64,000 nt of DNA from Planococcus citreus (GTDB lineage: Bacteria > Bacillota > Bacilli > Bacillales_A > Planococcaceae): contig NZ_RCCP01000001.1 of the NCBI RefSeq assembly GCF_003664125.1, positions 124,001 through 188,000 of the forward strand. Reading direction: 5' to 3'. The position numbers were made by a program, and so were the translations under genes. The notes beneath the pieces are model-generated. The model saw only the letters and a program-made list of their open reading frames with translations, ran no database searches and was not told the DNA's origin. Shown piece after piece: positions 9,398 through 19,057 of this stretch; within the stretch, counting starts at the first letter, position 1; each line of letters starts with the position of its first letter.

Positions 9398-9979
9398 TTA
9401 TGATAAATAATAGGAACGTTGTTTTTCAATCCAGGTATGCATGCTGCCGAAGATCAATAAGACGACGGTCGTAAGCGCCAAGCCTTTAATCAAGTTGAAC
9501 GGCAGGATCCCGAGGACAATGGTCGTGTACAATGCGTTTCCGGTCTGTTCTGGCATGTTCAGGAAGTACGTGTACATTGGCAAAAAGACGAAATAATTCA
9601 GCAAGCTCATGCCGATTGCCATCGAGAATGTTCCGATGACCAAACCGAATGCGATTCCTTTTTTTGTGGAAACTTTACGGTAAATGGCGTAGACCGGCAA
9701 AATGAACAATAGGCTCGTCGCGAAATTCGCCATATGCCCTACAGGGACGCCAGTCGGGCTTCCTGAAAAAATCCAGTCCAATACGTTCTTAAAGAATGCT
9801 ACCAAGACGCCTGCGACAGGCCCCATCGTGATCGCCGCGATTAGTGCAGGCACGTCACTGAAATCCACTTTCAAAAATGCTGGCAATGCCGGCAGCGGAA
9901 AATTGAATAGCATCAACACAAATGAGATGCTGCTCAGCATACCGATGACAATCATCGATTGCAATTTCTTGTTCTTCAT
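9398..9979 (-). CDS. ribU: Riboflavin ECF transporter, substrate-binding component RibU
   Basis: 193-residue membrane protein with about six hydrophobic helices. The N-terminal FNFPLPALPAFLKVDFSDVP segment is characteristic of RibU S-components, which capture riboflavin and work with the shared energy-coupling module EcfAA'T encoded elsewhere. I chose the ATG at 9979 because a GGAGAGAGG site precedes it; an upstream ATG at 10054 lies inside the attenuator hairpin. The leader carries an FMN riboswitch and a terminator, so expression should fall when FMN is plentiful. It is in the ypaA position of B. subtilis. Confidence 0.93.
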   Translation of the reverse strand: MKNKKLQSMIVIGMLSSISFVLMLFNFPLPALPAFLKVDFSDVPALIAAITMGPVAGVLVAFFKNVLDWIFSGSPTGVPVGHMANFATSLLFILPVYAIYRKVSTKKGIAFGLVIGTFSMAIGMSLLNYFVFLPMYTYFLNMPEQTGNALYTTIVLGILPFNLIKGLALTTVVLLIFGSMHTWIEKQRSYYLS

Positions 9980-10035
9980 GTTCCTCTCTCCTTGTCGTGA
10001 TTCACCAGAAGAAAGGTTCGGATCGCATGCTGCCA

Positions 10036-10069
10036 TAAAAAATCCCTTAAGCAAGTTTCACTTAAGGGA
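10036..10069 (-). terminator. Riboswitch-controlled attenuator in the ribU leader
   Basis: TCCCTTAAG pairs with CTTAAGGGA (9 bp) around a 9-base loop followed by six T on the minus strand, between the FMN aptamer and the ribU start. This is the likely expression platform that stops transcription when FMN is bound. Confidence 0.8.
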
Positions 10070-10129
10070 GAGTTAGGCACACTGAAATAAACGGCCCGCC
10101 ATAAAAAAACGGCATGCGTCCGTACCTTC

Positions 10130-10258
10130 ACCTTCTCCCATCCAGACTATACTGTCGGCTTTGGAATCTCACCAAATCCTGCTTTTTACGGCTCGCGGGC
10201 TGATGGACCATTATGTCCAATTACCGCCGGTAGGGAATTACACCCTGCCCCGAAGATG
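10130..10258 (-). promoter_or_regulatory. FMN riboswitch (RFN element)
   Basis: Read on the minus strand the segment contains the RFN landmarks in order: TCTTCGGGGCAGGGTG, ATTCCCTACCGGCGGTA, AGCCCGCGAGCC, TTGGTGAGATTCC, AAGCCGACAGTATAGTCTGG and ATGGGAGAAGG. These closely match the FMN aptamer consensus. It lies in the leader of ribU and is followed by a terminator hairpin, so FMN binding should cause premature termination of the riboflavin importer message. Confidence 0.97.
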
Positions 10259-10290
10259 AATCGATATTTTTTTATACAAGTTAATCTTAT

Positions 10291-10342
10291 AAAAAAAAGA
10301 CAGCAATGTAAACCATACTGCTTACATTGCTGTCTTTTTTTA
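10291..10342 (-). terminator. Terminator of the sigX-rsiX operon
   Basis: AAAAAAAGACAGCAATGTAA and its exact complement flank a 10-base loop, giving an uninterrupted stem of about 20 bp, with T-tracts both ways. It begins at the rsiX stop codon and separates the operon from the ribU leader. Confidence 0.9.
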
Positions 10343-11515
10343 TTTTTCTAGCCAGTCGATGCGGTTGGGCGAAACGGGCAGCTCAAGTTCTTTGGAGAAA
10401 TCGAATCCTGCCCATTCCACTTGTGCCGTATTGGATACCGTCAACGATGAGCCGTAGGATTGAGCCGTGAGCGCCATGCTTTCAATCATCTGCATCGCTT
10501 CCATTCCATCAAGCGCCTCCAAGTCCAATGGCTCTTCGAATATCAATGTGGCGTTCATTCCATCCACTTCAACGCGGTAACTGACCCCTTCAGGAATCGG
10601 CGTTCGGTAATCCTCATTCGGCGATTGCTGAAGTGCCATCAGCGCATCTCCTACATTTTCCGGCGACATGCCGTAAGCGGGAGCCAAATGCCATTCACTT
10701 GTTGACGAAGCAAGCAAGTAAAAGCTTTGCCCTTGCTCGCCCGGAACGAGTGGTTCCGCTGTCCCTACATGGGATAATTGCGCTGCTTCCCCGTCTTCAT
10801 TCAATACACGAATTTCCTGCTGACCCATGAACGTTTGCTCCAAACTGTTCAGATACAGTAAAGTGGAGGCCGAACCTTGATCATAGGAATGCCCGTCCGG
10901 CAAGAAATGGCTGATTGTCGAACCGTTTTGCTGGAGCTCGCCTTCATATGGATGATACTCATCAAAACCCAAGCCGGATTCATCGATTTGACCGGCGAAT
11001 GTTTCATATAGTTCGAGAGCGTTCGGCTCTGCCGTATCGGCTAGCTGTTCAGGAATGACGAAACTTGTGGGCACAACATAGCCATGATAAGCAAGCCCGA
11101 TGCGCAACACGTGCGCACCTTCCAGTTCGCTCTCATAAACTGCGCTCCGCTTCACTTCCGGGCCATCCGCGGCCAAACTCGCTGCCCCTTCGGATTCTTT
11201 TGTGGACCCGTCTGCTGGCTCTGTTTGTTCCGTCGGCGCCTCATCTGTTGCCATTGTCGACTCCGCTTCACTGCTTTCACTCTCGCTGCTTGAGTCGGTT
11301 CCATTCTGCTGCAGCAAAGAGGCGACGAGCACCGAAATGCTCAGGAATGTGACGATGGCAACTAATAGCGGCAGCCAGCGCTTCGGCTGCTTGGGTGCTT
11401 GCTCTTTATGGGAAAGCTTTTTATACACTTCGGCTTTGGGCCGCCTGTCTTGTATTTTGGGGAAATCCCGTAACAAATTTTCGATTTCTTCATCGTTCCA
11501 TTTGTCATTCGGCAT
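10340..11515 (-). CDS. rsiX: Anti-sigma-X factor, RsiX-like
   Basis: 391-residue membrane protein. The N-terminal cytoplasmic part (WNDEEIENLLRDFPKIQDRR) matches the start of RsiX, followed by a single membrane helix near residues 46-67, a Ser/Glu/Thr-rich linker (about 70-120) and an extracellular domain. It should hold SigX at the membrane until released. Its start overlaps the sigX stop by 11 bases, typical of sigma/anti-sigma pairs. Identity is supported mostly by position (sigX-rsiX after resE, before ribU, as in B. subtilis) and layout. Confidence 0.88.
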   Translation of the reverse strand: MPNDKWNDEEIENLLRDFPKIQDRRPKAEVYKKLSHKEQAPKQPKRWLPLLVAIVTFLSISVLVASLLQQNGTDSSSESESSEAESTMATDEAPTEQTEPADGSTKESEGAASLAADGPEVKRSAVYESELEGAHVLRIGLAYHGYVVPTSFVIPEQLADTAEPNALELYETFAGQIDESGLGFDEYHPYEGELQQNGSTISHFLPDGHSYDQGSASTLLYLNSLEQTFMGQQEIRVLNEDGEAAQLSHVGTAEPLVPGEQGQSFYLLASSTSEWHLAPAYGMSPENVGDALMALQQSPNEDYRTPIPEGVSYRVEVDGMNATLIFEEPLDLEALDGMEAMQMIESMALTAQSYGSSLTVSNTAQVEWAGFDFSKELELPVSPNRIDWLEK

Positions 11516-12038
11516 ATTCTCCTCCCCCTTCTGCTTCTAGTAATTTTTGGCGGAGGGACCGGATCGCCCGGTGCTGTGTCGTCTTGACTTTGCCTTCCGA
11601 CCACTCCAGGACTTCAGCAGTTTCCGCAATGGAGAGATCTTGGAAATAGCGCATGATGATGACAAGCTTCTGGTCGCCAGTACACAAATCGAGCATTTGG
11701 TACAAGCGGATCTTGTCTTCATTGAGCAATGAAACTTCTTCAGGTATTCGTTCAGCCGACACCAATTGCTGGGTTTCCCAGTCGAAGAAATCCATCGAAT
11801 GCTTTTTTCTCACTGCGGTCTTGCGGAAATGGTCGATGGCAACATTTTTGGCGATTGAAAAGAGCCAGGTTTTTTCCGAACTCTTTCCTTGGAACCGGTC
11901 ATAAGCGCGCAGCACCCTCACATAAACTTCATGCATCAGATCTTCTGCCACATGGCGGTCCTTCACTAAATACACCAAAAACTGAAAGACATCCTGATGG
12001 TATTGATCGTACAGCCGATGAAACACGGAGTCATTCAC
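11505..12038 (-). CDS. sigX: ECF RNA polymerase sigma factor SigX
   Basis: About 177 residues with the sigma-70 region 2 block (QYHQDVFQFLVYLVKDRHVAEDLMHEVYVRVLRAYD) and region 4 (LSIAETAEVLEWSEGKVKTTQHRAIRSL), and no other domain: the ECF layout. I chose the GTG at 12038, preceded by GGGGGGAG, giving VNDSVFHRLYDQYH. In B. subtilis sigma-X controls cell-surface charge genes such as dlt and pssA and confers resistance to cationic peptides. A matching promoter directly upstream suggests autoregulation. It follows resE in the conserved order. Confidence 0.92.
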   Translation of the reverse strand: MNDSVFHRLYDQYHQDVFQFLVYLVKDRHVAEDLMHEVYVRVLRAYDRFQGKSSEKTWLFSIAKNVAIDHFRKTAVRKKHSMDFFDWETQQLVSAERIPEEVSLLNEDKIRLYQMLDLCTGDQKLVIIMRYFQDLSIAETAEVLEWSEGKVKTTQHRAIRSLRQKLLEAEGGGEYAE

Positions 12039-12063
12039 GCAACTCCCCCCGTTCCTTGGATTA

Positions 12064-12089
12064 GTCGTCACGACAACAAAAAAGTTACA
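12064..12089 (-). promoter_or_regulatory. Sigma-X-type autoregulatory promoter of sigX
   Basis: On the minus strand TGTAAC is followed after 16 bases by CGAC, close to the ECF sigma-X consensus (TGtAAC, 16-17 bases, CGaC). The -35 element overlaps the resE stop codon and the -10 element ends 25 bases before the sigX GTG. Confidence 0.8.
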
Positions 12090-13863
12090 TCGCCTTCAGC
12101 GGCAATGTGAAGATGAACGAAGTGCCTTCGCCGAATTTGCTTTCGGCGCGGATTTCTCCCGAATGCGCTTTGATGATGTTGCTGGCAATCGCGAGACCGA
12201 GTCCTGTGCCGCCTTTGCCGAGCGTCCTTGCCTTATCGGCTTTATAGAAGCGCTCAAAGACGAACTCCAGATCCTTTTCTGTAATTCCAGCCCCGGTATC
12301 GTTGATCGAAACTTTTGCGTGGTCTCCCATGTTTTCGACATGCACATGCACTTGCCCTCCCTGTGGAGTGTGGCGAAGTGCATTATCGATTAGATTCGTC
12401 ATGACCTGTTCGATGCGGTCTTCATCAAGTTCGGCTGCCGCCCAGTCGTCAAGTTCTGTCGTGAAGCTCAGTTCGATGCCTTTCTCTTTCGCGGCTTGGC
12501 TGAATTTCAAAGTCATCCGCTCAATGGCATTATTGAACTGCACCAATTCTTTGTAGAGGCGCATATGGCCTGATTCCAATCGTGCCAAGTTCAAGAGGTC
12601 AGTGACGAGTCGGCCCATGCGCTGGGATTCCTCGTAGATGATCTTGGTCATTTCATTACGCTCTTCTTCACTTGCACCGACGTCATCGAGCAGGGCTTCG
12701 CTATAGCCTTGTAGCATGGCGATCGGCGTCCGCAGTTCGTGGGATACATTGGCGATGAAATCTTCGCGCAGCTTCTCAAGCCGGTGTTGTTCTGTCATGT
12801 TGTGGAGCACCGCTACCGCGCCGCGCACGCTTTCGCCACTGTAAAGGGGGCTGAAATTGATTGCATAGTACGCACCTTCGATTTCAAGCTCTTCCTCGAT
12901 TTCCTCCTGGAAAGTCAAGACGTGGTCAAGCATATGCAGCATTTCAGATGGCAACGCATTGGCATCGGTCGTACCGTCTTTGAAGAGCCATTGCTGCAGC
13001 AGCTTCTCTGCCGGCGGATTGCTCAAAAGGATGGTCTTGTCCTGGTTGAAAGTGATTACGGCATCCGCCATTGAAGTCAAGATGCTCGATAATTGCTCTT
13101 TTTCCTGATTGATCACTTCCAAATGATGCTTTAATTGGCGTCCCATCTGATTAAAGGCAATCGCCAATTGGCCGATTTCGTCTCCAGAAGAGACTTTCAC
13201 TTTCGTATCGAAATTTCCTTTTGCCAATTCAAATGCCCCTTCGCGCATATTGCGCAGCGGGGAAGTGATGCGGGTCGAGAGGAAAAATGCGAAAAACGTT
13301 GTCAATAATAACGCGATAAACGCGGACAGGAAAACGATATTCGTCGTCCTTTCAGCTGTGCGGTCCATAACTTCCAATGACTGGTAAATAAAAACCGTTC
13401 CGTGAAGCTCATCGCTTGTTTGAAGAGGCGAAGCCATGACAATATACGATTCCATCCGGTCTGCTTCCGATAAGGACGGCAACAGCATTTCTTTCGTTAC
13501 AGTTTCGTCGCTTTCGAATACTTTTTGAAATTCGTTTTCGCTGACGATTTTTTCCCTGATCTCCTCGCCATTCAAGCCGTCATGTAGATAATAGGAGATT
13601 TCCCCCGGTTCTTCTGCGATGACCGCATTGGTTTCAGGACCCAACACTTCGTCGACAATCGATAAATTGTCTTCATTTCCATGGTCATTGAAAATCCTCG
13701 CGATCATATTGGCTTCATTATGAAGCGCTTCTTCCACCGTTTCGCTATGGAAATTCCCGAGAAACTCCAATAGCAGCACCGTCACGATAAATAGGACAAA
13801 GGAAACGAGAAGCAAAATGGTTACCCACAGCTTCCCGACGATGCTATTCCATATTCTATTCAT
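12085..13863 (-). CDS. resE: Sensor histidine kinase ResE
   Basis: 592-residue two-component kinase. It has an N-terminal membrane helix, an extracytoplasmic sensor region (about residues 35-165), a second helix, a HAMP domain, a PAS domain, the phospho-acceptor H-box FIANVSHELRTP and C-terminal ATPase boxes NLIDNALRHT and GTGLGLAI. ResE phosphorylates ResD in response to low oxygen or nitric oxide. The ATG at 13863 follows a GAGGT site and overlaps the resD stop by eight bases. Co-transcribed with resD. Confidence 0.95.
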   Translation of the reverse strand: MNRIWNSIVGKLWVTILLLVSFVLFIVTVLLLEFLGNFHSETVEEALHNEANMIARIFNDHGNEDNLSIVDEVLGPETNAVIAEEPGEISYYLHDGLNGEEIREKIVSENEFQKVFESDETVTKEMLLPSLSEADRMESYIVMASPLQTSDELHGTVFIYQSLEVMDRTAERTTNIVFLSAFIALLLTTFFAFFLSTRITSPLRNMREGAFELAKGNFDTKVKVSSGDEIGQLAIAFNQMGRQLKHHLEVINQEKEQLSSILTSMADAVITFNQDKTILLSNPPAEKLLQQWLFKDGTTDANALPSEMLHMLDHVLTFQEEIEEELEIEGAYYAINFSPLYSGESVRGAVAVLHNMTEQHRLEKLREDFIANVSHELRTPIAMLQGYSEALLDDVGASEEERNEMTKIIYEESQRMGRLVTDLLNLARLESGHMRLYKELVQFNNAIERMTLKFSQAAKEKGIELSFTTELDDWAAAELDEDRIEQVMTNLIDNALRHTPQGGQVHVHVENMGDHAKVSINDTGAGITEKDLEFVFERFYKADKARTLGKGGTGLGLAIASNIIKAHSGEIRAESKFGEGTSFIFTLPLKAM

Positions 13864-14572
13864 TGCCGACCTCGAATTTATATCCGACACCCCATACGGT
13901 GACGATCATCTTAGCGGCGGATTCGGAGACGCGGTTCAATTTTTCCCGCAAGCGTTTCACGTGGGTATCCACGGTACGCAAATCGCCGAAAAAGTCATAA
14001 TGCCATACTTCTTTGAGCAAATGCTCCCGGTCGAATACTTTATCCGGGGATTTTGCCAAGAAGTATAAAAGTTCATATTCTTTCGGTGTCAAATTCACTT
14101 CGACGCCGTCTGCTGTGACGCGATGGGCATCGTGGTCGATTGTCAAATGTGGAAAGACGACCAAGTCTTTTGAAACGGTCGAACTCGTAGAAGGCGAATA
14201 AGCCGACGACCGGCGCAAAATCGCTTTAACACGCAGCACGACTTCCCGCGGGCTGAATGGCTTGACGATGTAATCATCCGCTCCGGATTCAAACCCTTCC
14301 ACGCGGTTTGCTTCCTCACCTTTAGCTGTCAGCATGATGATCGGCGTCATTTTCGTCTCCCGAAGTTCGGTAGCCACTTCGATGCCGTCTTTTTCAGGCA
14401 TCATCAGATCAAGCAGGATGCAATGGTAATCCGTCTCCATCGCTTTTTCCAATGCTTCTACCCCGTTTTCCGCTTCTTCCACCATATATCCTTCACGCTC
14501 GAGATACATCTTCAACAGGCGGCGGATCCTCTCTTCATCATCCACTACAAGAATTGTAATTTCTTCAGACAT
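13856..14572 (-). CDS. resD: Response regulator ResD
   Basis: 238-residue OmpR-family regulator. The receiver has the acidic pair VVDDEE, the phospho-acceptor aspartate in CILLDLMMPEKDG and the conserved lysine in DYIVKPFSPRE; the C-terminal winged helix contains TPKEYELLYFLA and RTVDTHVKRLREKL. ResD activates aerobic and anaerobic respiration genes. The ATG at 14572 follows GGAGGGATTAGG; upstream codons read through the resC terminator and are not coding. A hairpin separates it from resC, so resDE can have a separate promoter. Confidence 0.96.
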   Translation of the reverse strand: MSEEITILVVDDEERIRRLLKMYLEREGYMVEEAENGVEALEKAMETDYHCILLDLMMPEKDGIEVATELRETKMTPIIMLTAKGEEANRVEGFESGADDYIVKPFSPREVVLRVKAILRRSSAYSPSTSSTVSKDLVVFPHLTIDHDAHRVTADGVEVNLTPKEYELLYFLAKSPDKVFDREHLLKEVWHYDFFGDLRTVDTHVKRLREKLNRVSESAAKMIVTVWGVGYKFEVGNE

Positions 14573-14637
14573 CCTAATCCCTCCAACTTTCATCTCTATA
14601 CCTTTCATTGTACCGATAAGGGTTCCAAAAATAAACG

Positions 14638-14669
14638 AAAAGCCTTTTCCAGGATAGGAAAAGGCTTTT
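14638..14669 (-). terminator. Terminator between resC and resD
   Basis: AAAAGCCTTTTCC pairs with GGAAAAGGCTTTT around a 6-base loop, five bases after the resC stop codon. It would separate resABC messages from resDE. Confidence 0.85.
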
Positions 14670-14673
14670 GTCG

Positions 14674-15858
14674 TCAAGCGTATGAATGCAGTCCGGCAAT
14701 AATCAAGTTGACTGCCACCAAGTTGAACATGATGATGACAAAACCGATGACCGCGAGCCAAGCAGACTTTTCGCCTGCCCAGCCTCTGCCAAGCCGCAAG
14801 TGCAAATACGCTGCGTAGAATAAGAATGTAACGAGTGCCCATACTTCTTTCGGGTCCCAGCCCCAGAAGCGGGACCAGGCGATTTGCGCCCAGATCATGG
14901 CGAAGATCAATGCCCCGAGTGAAAAAATCGGGAATCCGATGATGATCGAACGGTAATTGATCTCATCCATCAGCTGCAAATTGACGTTTTTCGTAAACGG
15001 CTGCAGCATTTCGGAAATACGTTTGCGGAAAATCAATCGGATCAATGCGTAGAGCACCGTCCCGACCACGACCGACCAAAGTACAGTCGTCAATTTCCCA
15101 GCATGGACAATCGGCGGCATTTCCAATAGCGGCGTAAATGCCCCGTCTGTCATTGGCTCGAATTCATTCATCCCGAATATTGCCGGCATGTTGTAAGTGA
15201 TTTCCGACGGCTGGCCGTCTTTATTGACATAAGCAAAATCCGCTTCGTAATTCGTCAAGGTAAAGAATGTGCTCGTCACGACAAAGCCAAGAACCAAGAC
15301 GAGCGAATACATGATGGCCTCAAGCCAAAAGCGCTGCTTCGACTTTTTCTTTTGGTCGACGACTTTGAGCAAATAAATCAAGCCAGCCGCCGCACTGATC
15401 GCAAGAATTCCTTCCGCGATGACGACCGTGATGACGTGGATCGCCAGCCAATTTGTCTGAAGGGCCGGAATCAACGGGCTCACTTCACTTGGGAACATGC
15501 TTGCGTAAGCGATGATCAATAAGGCAATCGGCAAAACGATCATCCCGAGCACCGCTGTTTTATATAACGCATAAAGAATGATGAATCCGCCGACAAGCGT
15601 CATTCCGAATGCCGTGGTGAATTCGAACATATTACTGATGGGTGCATGGCCAGTGACCATCCACCGTGTGATGAAATACCCTAATTGCGCAAGGAAGCCG
15701 ATGACCGTAATGGTGATGGCGACTTTACCCCAGCGCTCTTCAGATCTGTAAGTGCCTTTTTTATTGCCTTTTACAGCCCCCCCGAATACGAATGTCGCAA
15801 TCAGGTAGGCGATGAAGGCTACGTATAATAAATTGGAACTGATATCGGCTAATGTCAT
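14674..15858 (-). CDS. resC: Cytochrome c biogenesis protein ResC (CcsA/CcsB type)
   Basis: 394-residue polytopic membrane protein of the system II haem-handling family. The tryptophan-rich signature [16 protein letters not shown] near residues 325-340 is diagnostic, and flanking histidines are present. With ResB it delivers haem to apocytochrome c outside the membrane. It overlaps resB by four bases (ATGA), so the two are coupled. A hairpin follows its stop codon. Confidence 0.95.
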   Translation of the reverse strand: MTLADISSNLLYVAFIAYLIATFVFGGAVKGNKKGTYRSEERWGKVAITITVIGFLAQLGYFITRWMVTGHAPISNMFEFTTAFGMTLVGGFIILYALYKTAVLGMIVLPIALLIIAYASMFPSEVSPLIPALQTNWLAIHVITVVIAEGILAISAAAGLIYLLKVVDQKKKSKQRFWLEAIMYSLVLVLGFVVTSTFFTLTNYEADFAYVNKDGQPSEITYNMPAIFGMNEFEPMTDGAFTPLLEMPPIVHAGKLTTVLWSVVVGTVLYALIRLIFRKRISEMLQPFTKNVNLQLMDEINYRSIIIGFPIFSLGALIFAMIWAQIAWSRFWGWDPKEVWALVTFLFYAAYLHLRLGRGWAGEKSAWLAVIGFVIIMFNLVAVNLIIAGLHSYA

Positions 15859-17507
15859 GTCAATTGTTCACCTTCCCTTTTCTCCTGTGCTTCCATGTCT
15901 TCCTGTTGGTCGCGATATGCTGGAAGAGAAGCGTGTTCAGTCACTTGGTCCAGATCTTTTTTCAGCCCGAACCAGTTTTTGTTCGTATGGCCCGCAAGCA
16001 GAATGCTGCCATCCGCCTGCTGCTGAATCCAGAAGCGGCGGTGGTTGAAGTACATCCCTTGCGCCACGCCGATCATGAAGATCAAGCCGCCGAGCCCGAG
16101 AATCGGCAAGGTGCGGTCTTTACGAACCGTCAAGCCGGATGCATCCCGCGTCTCGACACCTTGGAAAGCAAGTTTATAGTCGTTGTCCCCCAGGGGTTCA
16201 ACCGTGTTCTGGATAGTAATGAAACTCGTCTCGCCGTCCGGTGTATCGGGAGTCGTCATTTTCACAAGGAATCCCGGGTTTTTCGGCAGCGGCGTTGCTG
16301 TTTGCGGTTCGCCGTTTTCAAAACCGGAGAAGTCAGGATAATAACCGAGCAATTCCACAACAGAACCGTCTTCAAGCTCGTAATTGGTTTCCGGATTCAC
16401 CAAATCGATCGTTAACTCTCCGCGGCTTTCACCTGTTTCCTTGTTCTGCAGCGCGAAGCTCATCGTTTTCAGCTCATCCTGCTGGAAATCCATCTGATAC
16501 AAGGCGTAGCCATCAAATTTAAATGGCTGGTTGACGCGGATGGCGTGTTCTTCAACTTTTTCCATCTCGTCTGTATCGCCCGGCAATGCATCTTCCGGTA
16601 TTTTATAAAGAACGACATCCGTCTGGTAGTTTTTCGCTACCGTTCCGACGCGGTCGATTGCTTCACCGAATTTTTCTTCCTCGCCTTCACCTGTGTAAGT
16701 TTCCAACGTAAAGCCTTTACTCTCTAACACATAGCCAGGTGCATCCGGGATCGCACGCGTTTCGCCTTCACGGATCCACAGTGTTTCATCTACATAAAAA
16801 CCGGGCATCATGCGCAACATGACGCCGAATAGGAAGATAATCAGCCCGATATGATTGACGTAAGGGCCCCACCGCGAAAAACGGCCTTTTTCAGCAAGCA
16901 AGCCATTTTTATCGGTCGACACCTTATATTTCAAATCGGTCAATTTCTCTTCGGCTTTTTTGAGCGTTTCTGCGTCTCCTGGCCCTTCAGCTAAGATACG
17001 TTGCTTGCGCATAAAGCTGGAATGGCGCAACACGCGCTGGTTTTTCAATGATTTATAAAGCGGCACAAAACGGTCGAGGCTTGCAATGATCAACGAGATC
17101 GCAAGCATCCCGACTAGCCCGATAAACCAGAAGGAATTGTATAAATCATGGAAGCCGAGCGCATGGTATACAGTCCCGACACTTCCATAGATATCGGTGT
17201 AATAAGCTTCGATATCCGCTTCTGTTGTTGCCGGAACGTATTGTTTCTGTGGCAGGATCGTGCCAAGAGCGGCAGCGATCAATAATACGACGATAATTCC
17301 GACACCGACTTTAACACTAGAAAAGAAATTCCAAATTTTGTCGATGATCGACTTATTATACGTTTGGGAACGTCTTGCCGTTCCTTCATAGCGCATATCC
17401 GCCAATTGTTTGTTTTGTTCCTGTTCGTTAAGCGGCCGGCCGCACGATTCACAAAGAACCGTGCCTGGCGGGTTTTCATGGCCACATTTGCAAATCAATT
17501 TGTCCAT
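15855..17507 (-). CDS. resB: Cytochrome c biogenesis protein ResB
   Basis: 550-residue membrane partner of ResC in system II cytochrome c maturation. The N-terminus has a four-cysteine zinc-ribbon-like motif ([18 protein letters not shown], residues 5-22), then several membrane helices ([16 protein letters not shown] and others), a large extracytoplasmic domain around residues 250-460 and a final helix. Residue H215 near [12 protein letters not shown] is a likely haem ligand in the family. It starts 13 bases after resA ends, in the conserved resABC order. Confidence 0.94.
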   Translation of the reverse strand: MDKLICKCGHENPPGTVLCESCGRPLNEQEQNKQLADMRYEGTARRSQTYNKSIIDKIWNFFSSVKVGVGIIVVLLIAAALGTILPQKQYVPATTEADIEAYYTDIYGSVGTVYHALGFHDLYNSFWFIGLVGMLAISLIIASLDRFVPLYKSLKNQRVLRHSSFMRKQRILAEGPGDAETLKKAEEKLTDLKYKVSTDKNGLLAEKGRFSRWGPYVNHIGLIIFLFGVMLRMMPGFYVDETLWIREGETRAIPDAPGYVLESKGFTLETYTGEGEEEKFGEAIDRVGTVAKNYQTDVVLYKIPEDALPGDTDEMEKVEEHAIRVNQPFKFDGYALYQMDFQQDELKTMSFALQNKETGESRGELTIDLVNPETNYELEDGSVVELLGYYPDFSGFENGEPQTATPLPKNPGFLVKMTTPDTPDGETSFITIQNTVEPLGDNDYKLAFQGVETRDASGLTVRKDRTLPILGLGGLIFMIGVAQGMYFNHRRFWIQQQADGSILLAGHTNKNWFGLKKDLDQVTEHASLPAYRDQQEDMEAQEKREGEQLT

Positions 17508-17520
17508 CCCAAAAATCTCC

Positions 17521-18072
17521 TTATTCAGGTTTGATTTCTTCCATAAAACCTGCGATATCCTGCTCTGTCATTTCACCGGTCACGATTCGCTGGATTTCAC
17601 CTTGCGGATTCACCAGCATAGTCGTTGGAAGCGGGCGGATATTATATGCAGTCATGACGCTCTTATCGCGGTCGATGACAATCGGGAAATTGAGTCCGTA
17701 TTGACGGGCGAACGTCTCTACTTCAAAATTCGATTGCGCAATATTCACCGCAAGGATTTGGACGCCTTGATCTTCATATACTTCGTACTGGTTGGCCATC
17801 GCGGGCATTTCCTTGATGCACGGTTCACACCATGTGCCCCAGAAATTCAAGAACACGCCCTGTCCTTTATAATCGGACAGCTTATGGGTTTCACCGTCAA
17901 GATCCGTCAGCGTAAAATCCGGTGCCGGATCTCCCACTTTCAGCACTTCCACTTCATCGGCCGTCACACTATTGTAGATCGTATAACCAATGGCCGCGAC
18001 CAATAGCAGCAAAATGACGGACCGCATGATCGTCCGGTTTTTCTTTTTGTTTCTTTTTTTCTCCGTACTCAT
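17521..18072 (-). CDS. resA: Thiol-disulfide oxidoreductase ResA
   Basis: 183-residue membrane-tethered thioredoxin-fold protein that reduces apocytochrome c cysteines before haem attachment. It has an N-terminal Lys/Arg-rich tail, one signal-anchor helix (VILLLLVAAIGYTIY) and the active site WCEPC within NFWGTWCEPCIKEMP. I chose the ATG at 18072 after AAGGAGG. It leads the resABC genes downstream of rluB. Confidence 0.95.
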   Translation of the reverse strand: MSTEKKRNKKKNRTIMRSVILLLLVAAIGYTIYNSVTADEVEVLKVGDPAPDFTLTDLDGETHKLSDYKGQGVFLNFWGTWCEPCIKEMPAMANQYEVYEDQGVQILAVNIAQSNFEVETFARQYGLNFPIVIDRDKSVMTAYNIRPLPTTMLVNPQGEIQRIVTGEMTEQDIAGFMEEIKPE

Positions 18073-18161
18073 AAAGATCCTCCTTCGAAGGATTGGATGC
18101 ACATCAATTATAGCAAAGATTCATAGAGCCCCTGCCCACAGTTTTGAAGGGTTTGTGAACG

Positions 18162-18893
18162 TTAGCGGCGTTTGCCGGTATCTGCAAGCACACGCAGCTG
18201 CTTCACTTCATGGGGGCTGAGCTCTCTCGATTCCCCAGCGTTCAAGCTATGCAATGTCAAAAAGGCGAATTGTTCACGGCTTAGCTTCTGTACCGGGAAG
18301 CCGATCGCCTCGAACATGCGGCGGACTTGGCGGTTGCGTCCTTCATGGATTGTAATTTGGACAATCGCTTTTGCCGCTTTCGTGTCGGCTGACAATAATT
18401 TCACTTTTGCTGGTGCCGTCATACCGTCTTCCAATTTGATGCCGCGTTCGAGTTTCTGGAGATCTTCCTTGGCCGGGATGCCTTTTAAACGCGCGACGTA
18501 AGTCTTATCAATCTCGAATTTTGGATGTGTCAGGCTATTGGCGAATTCACCGTCGTTCGTCAACAACAACAAGCCTGATGTGTCGTAATCGAGACGTCCG
18601 ACAGGATAGATGCGTTCTTCGACATTCGGGAAGAAATCTGTCACAACTTTGCGGTTTTTATCATCGGACACTGCCGAAATGACGCCGCGCGGCTTGTATA
18701 GTAAAAAGTAAACTTTGCGTTCTTTTTCCATTTGGACGCCTTCCACTTCGATCTTATCGGACGGTGTCACTTTGACGCCCAGCTCCTTAACGGTTTTTCC
18801 GTTGACCTTCACTTTGCCATCTAAAATCATTTGTTCTGCTTTGCGCCTTGATGCAATTCCTGCATGCGCCATTACTTTTTGCAATCTTTCCAT
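18162..18893 (-). CDS. rluB: 23S rRNA pseudouridine synthase RluB
   Basis: 243-residue RsuA/RluB-family enzyme. The N-terminal S4 RNA-binding domain (MERLQKVMAHAGIASRRKAE) is followed by the catalytic aspartate motif GRLDYDTSGLLLLTNDG near residues 98-114. It isomerises a uridine in helix 89 of 23S rRNA. In B. subtilis dacB, spmA and spmB lie between scpB and this gene; here only 164 bases separate them. Confidence 0.94.
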   Translation of the reverse strand: MERLQKVMAHAGIASRRKAEQMILDGKVKVNGKTVKELGVKVTPSDKIEVEGVQMEKERKVYFLLYKPRGVISAVSDDKNRKVVTDFFPNVEERIYPVGRLDYDTSGLLLLTNDGEFANSLTHPKFEIDKTYVARLKGIPAKEDLQKLERGIKLEDGMTAPAKVKLLSADTKAAKAIVQITIHEGRNRQVRRMFEAIGFPVQKLSREQFAFLTLHSLNAGESRELSPHEVKQLRVLADTGKRR

Positions 18894-19009
18894 TTCCAGT
18901 TCACCCCATCTAATTAAATATCGGCTGCATAGGCGGCCGATTCACGTTCTTCGCGGTCTTTCTAACCGGAATTATGGCATAATTCCAGCTAAAGAGAAAG
19001 CGCATCGCT

Positions 19010-19045
19010 CAAAAGAAAAGAAGACTGTTAATGCGTCCCAGTCTT
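19010..19045 (-). terminator. Terminator after scpB
   Basis: AAGACTG and CAGTCTT form a 7-bp stem with an 11-base loop, followed on the minus strand by CTTTTCTTTT. It starts 13 bases after the scpB stop codon. The stem is modest. Confidence 0.6.
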
Positions 19046-19057
19046 CCCAGTAAGCTC

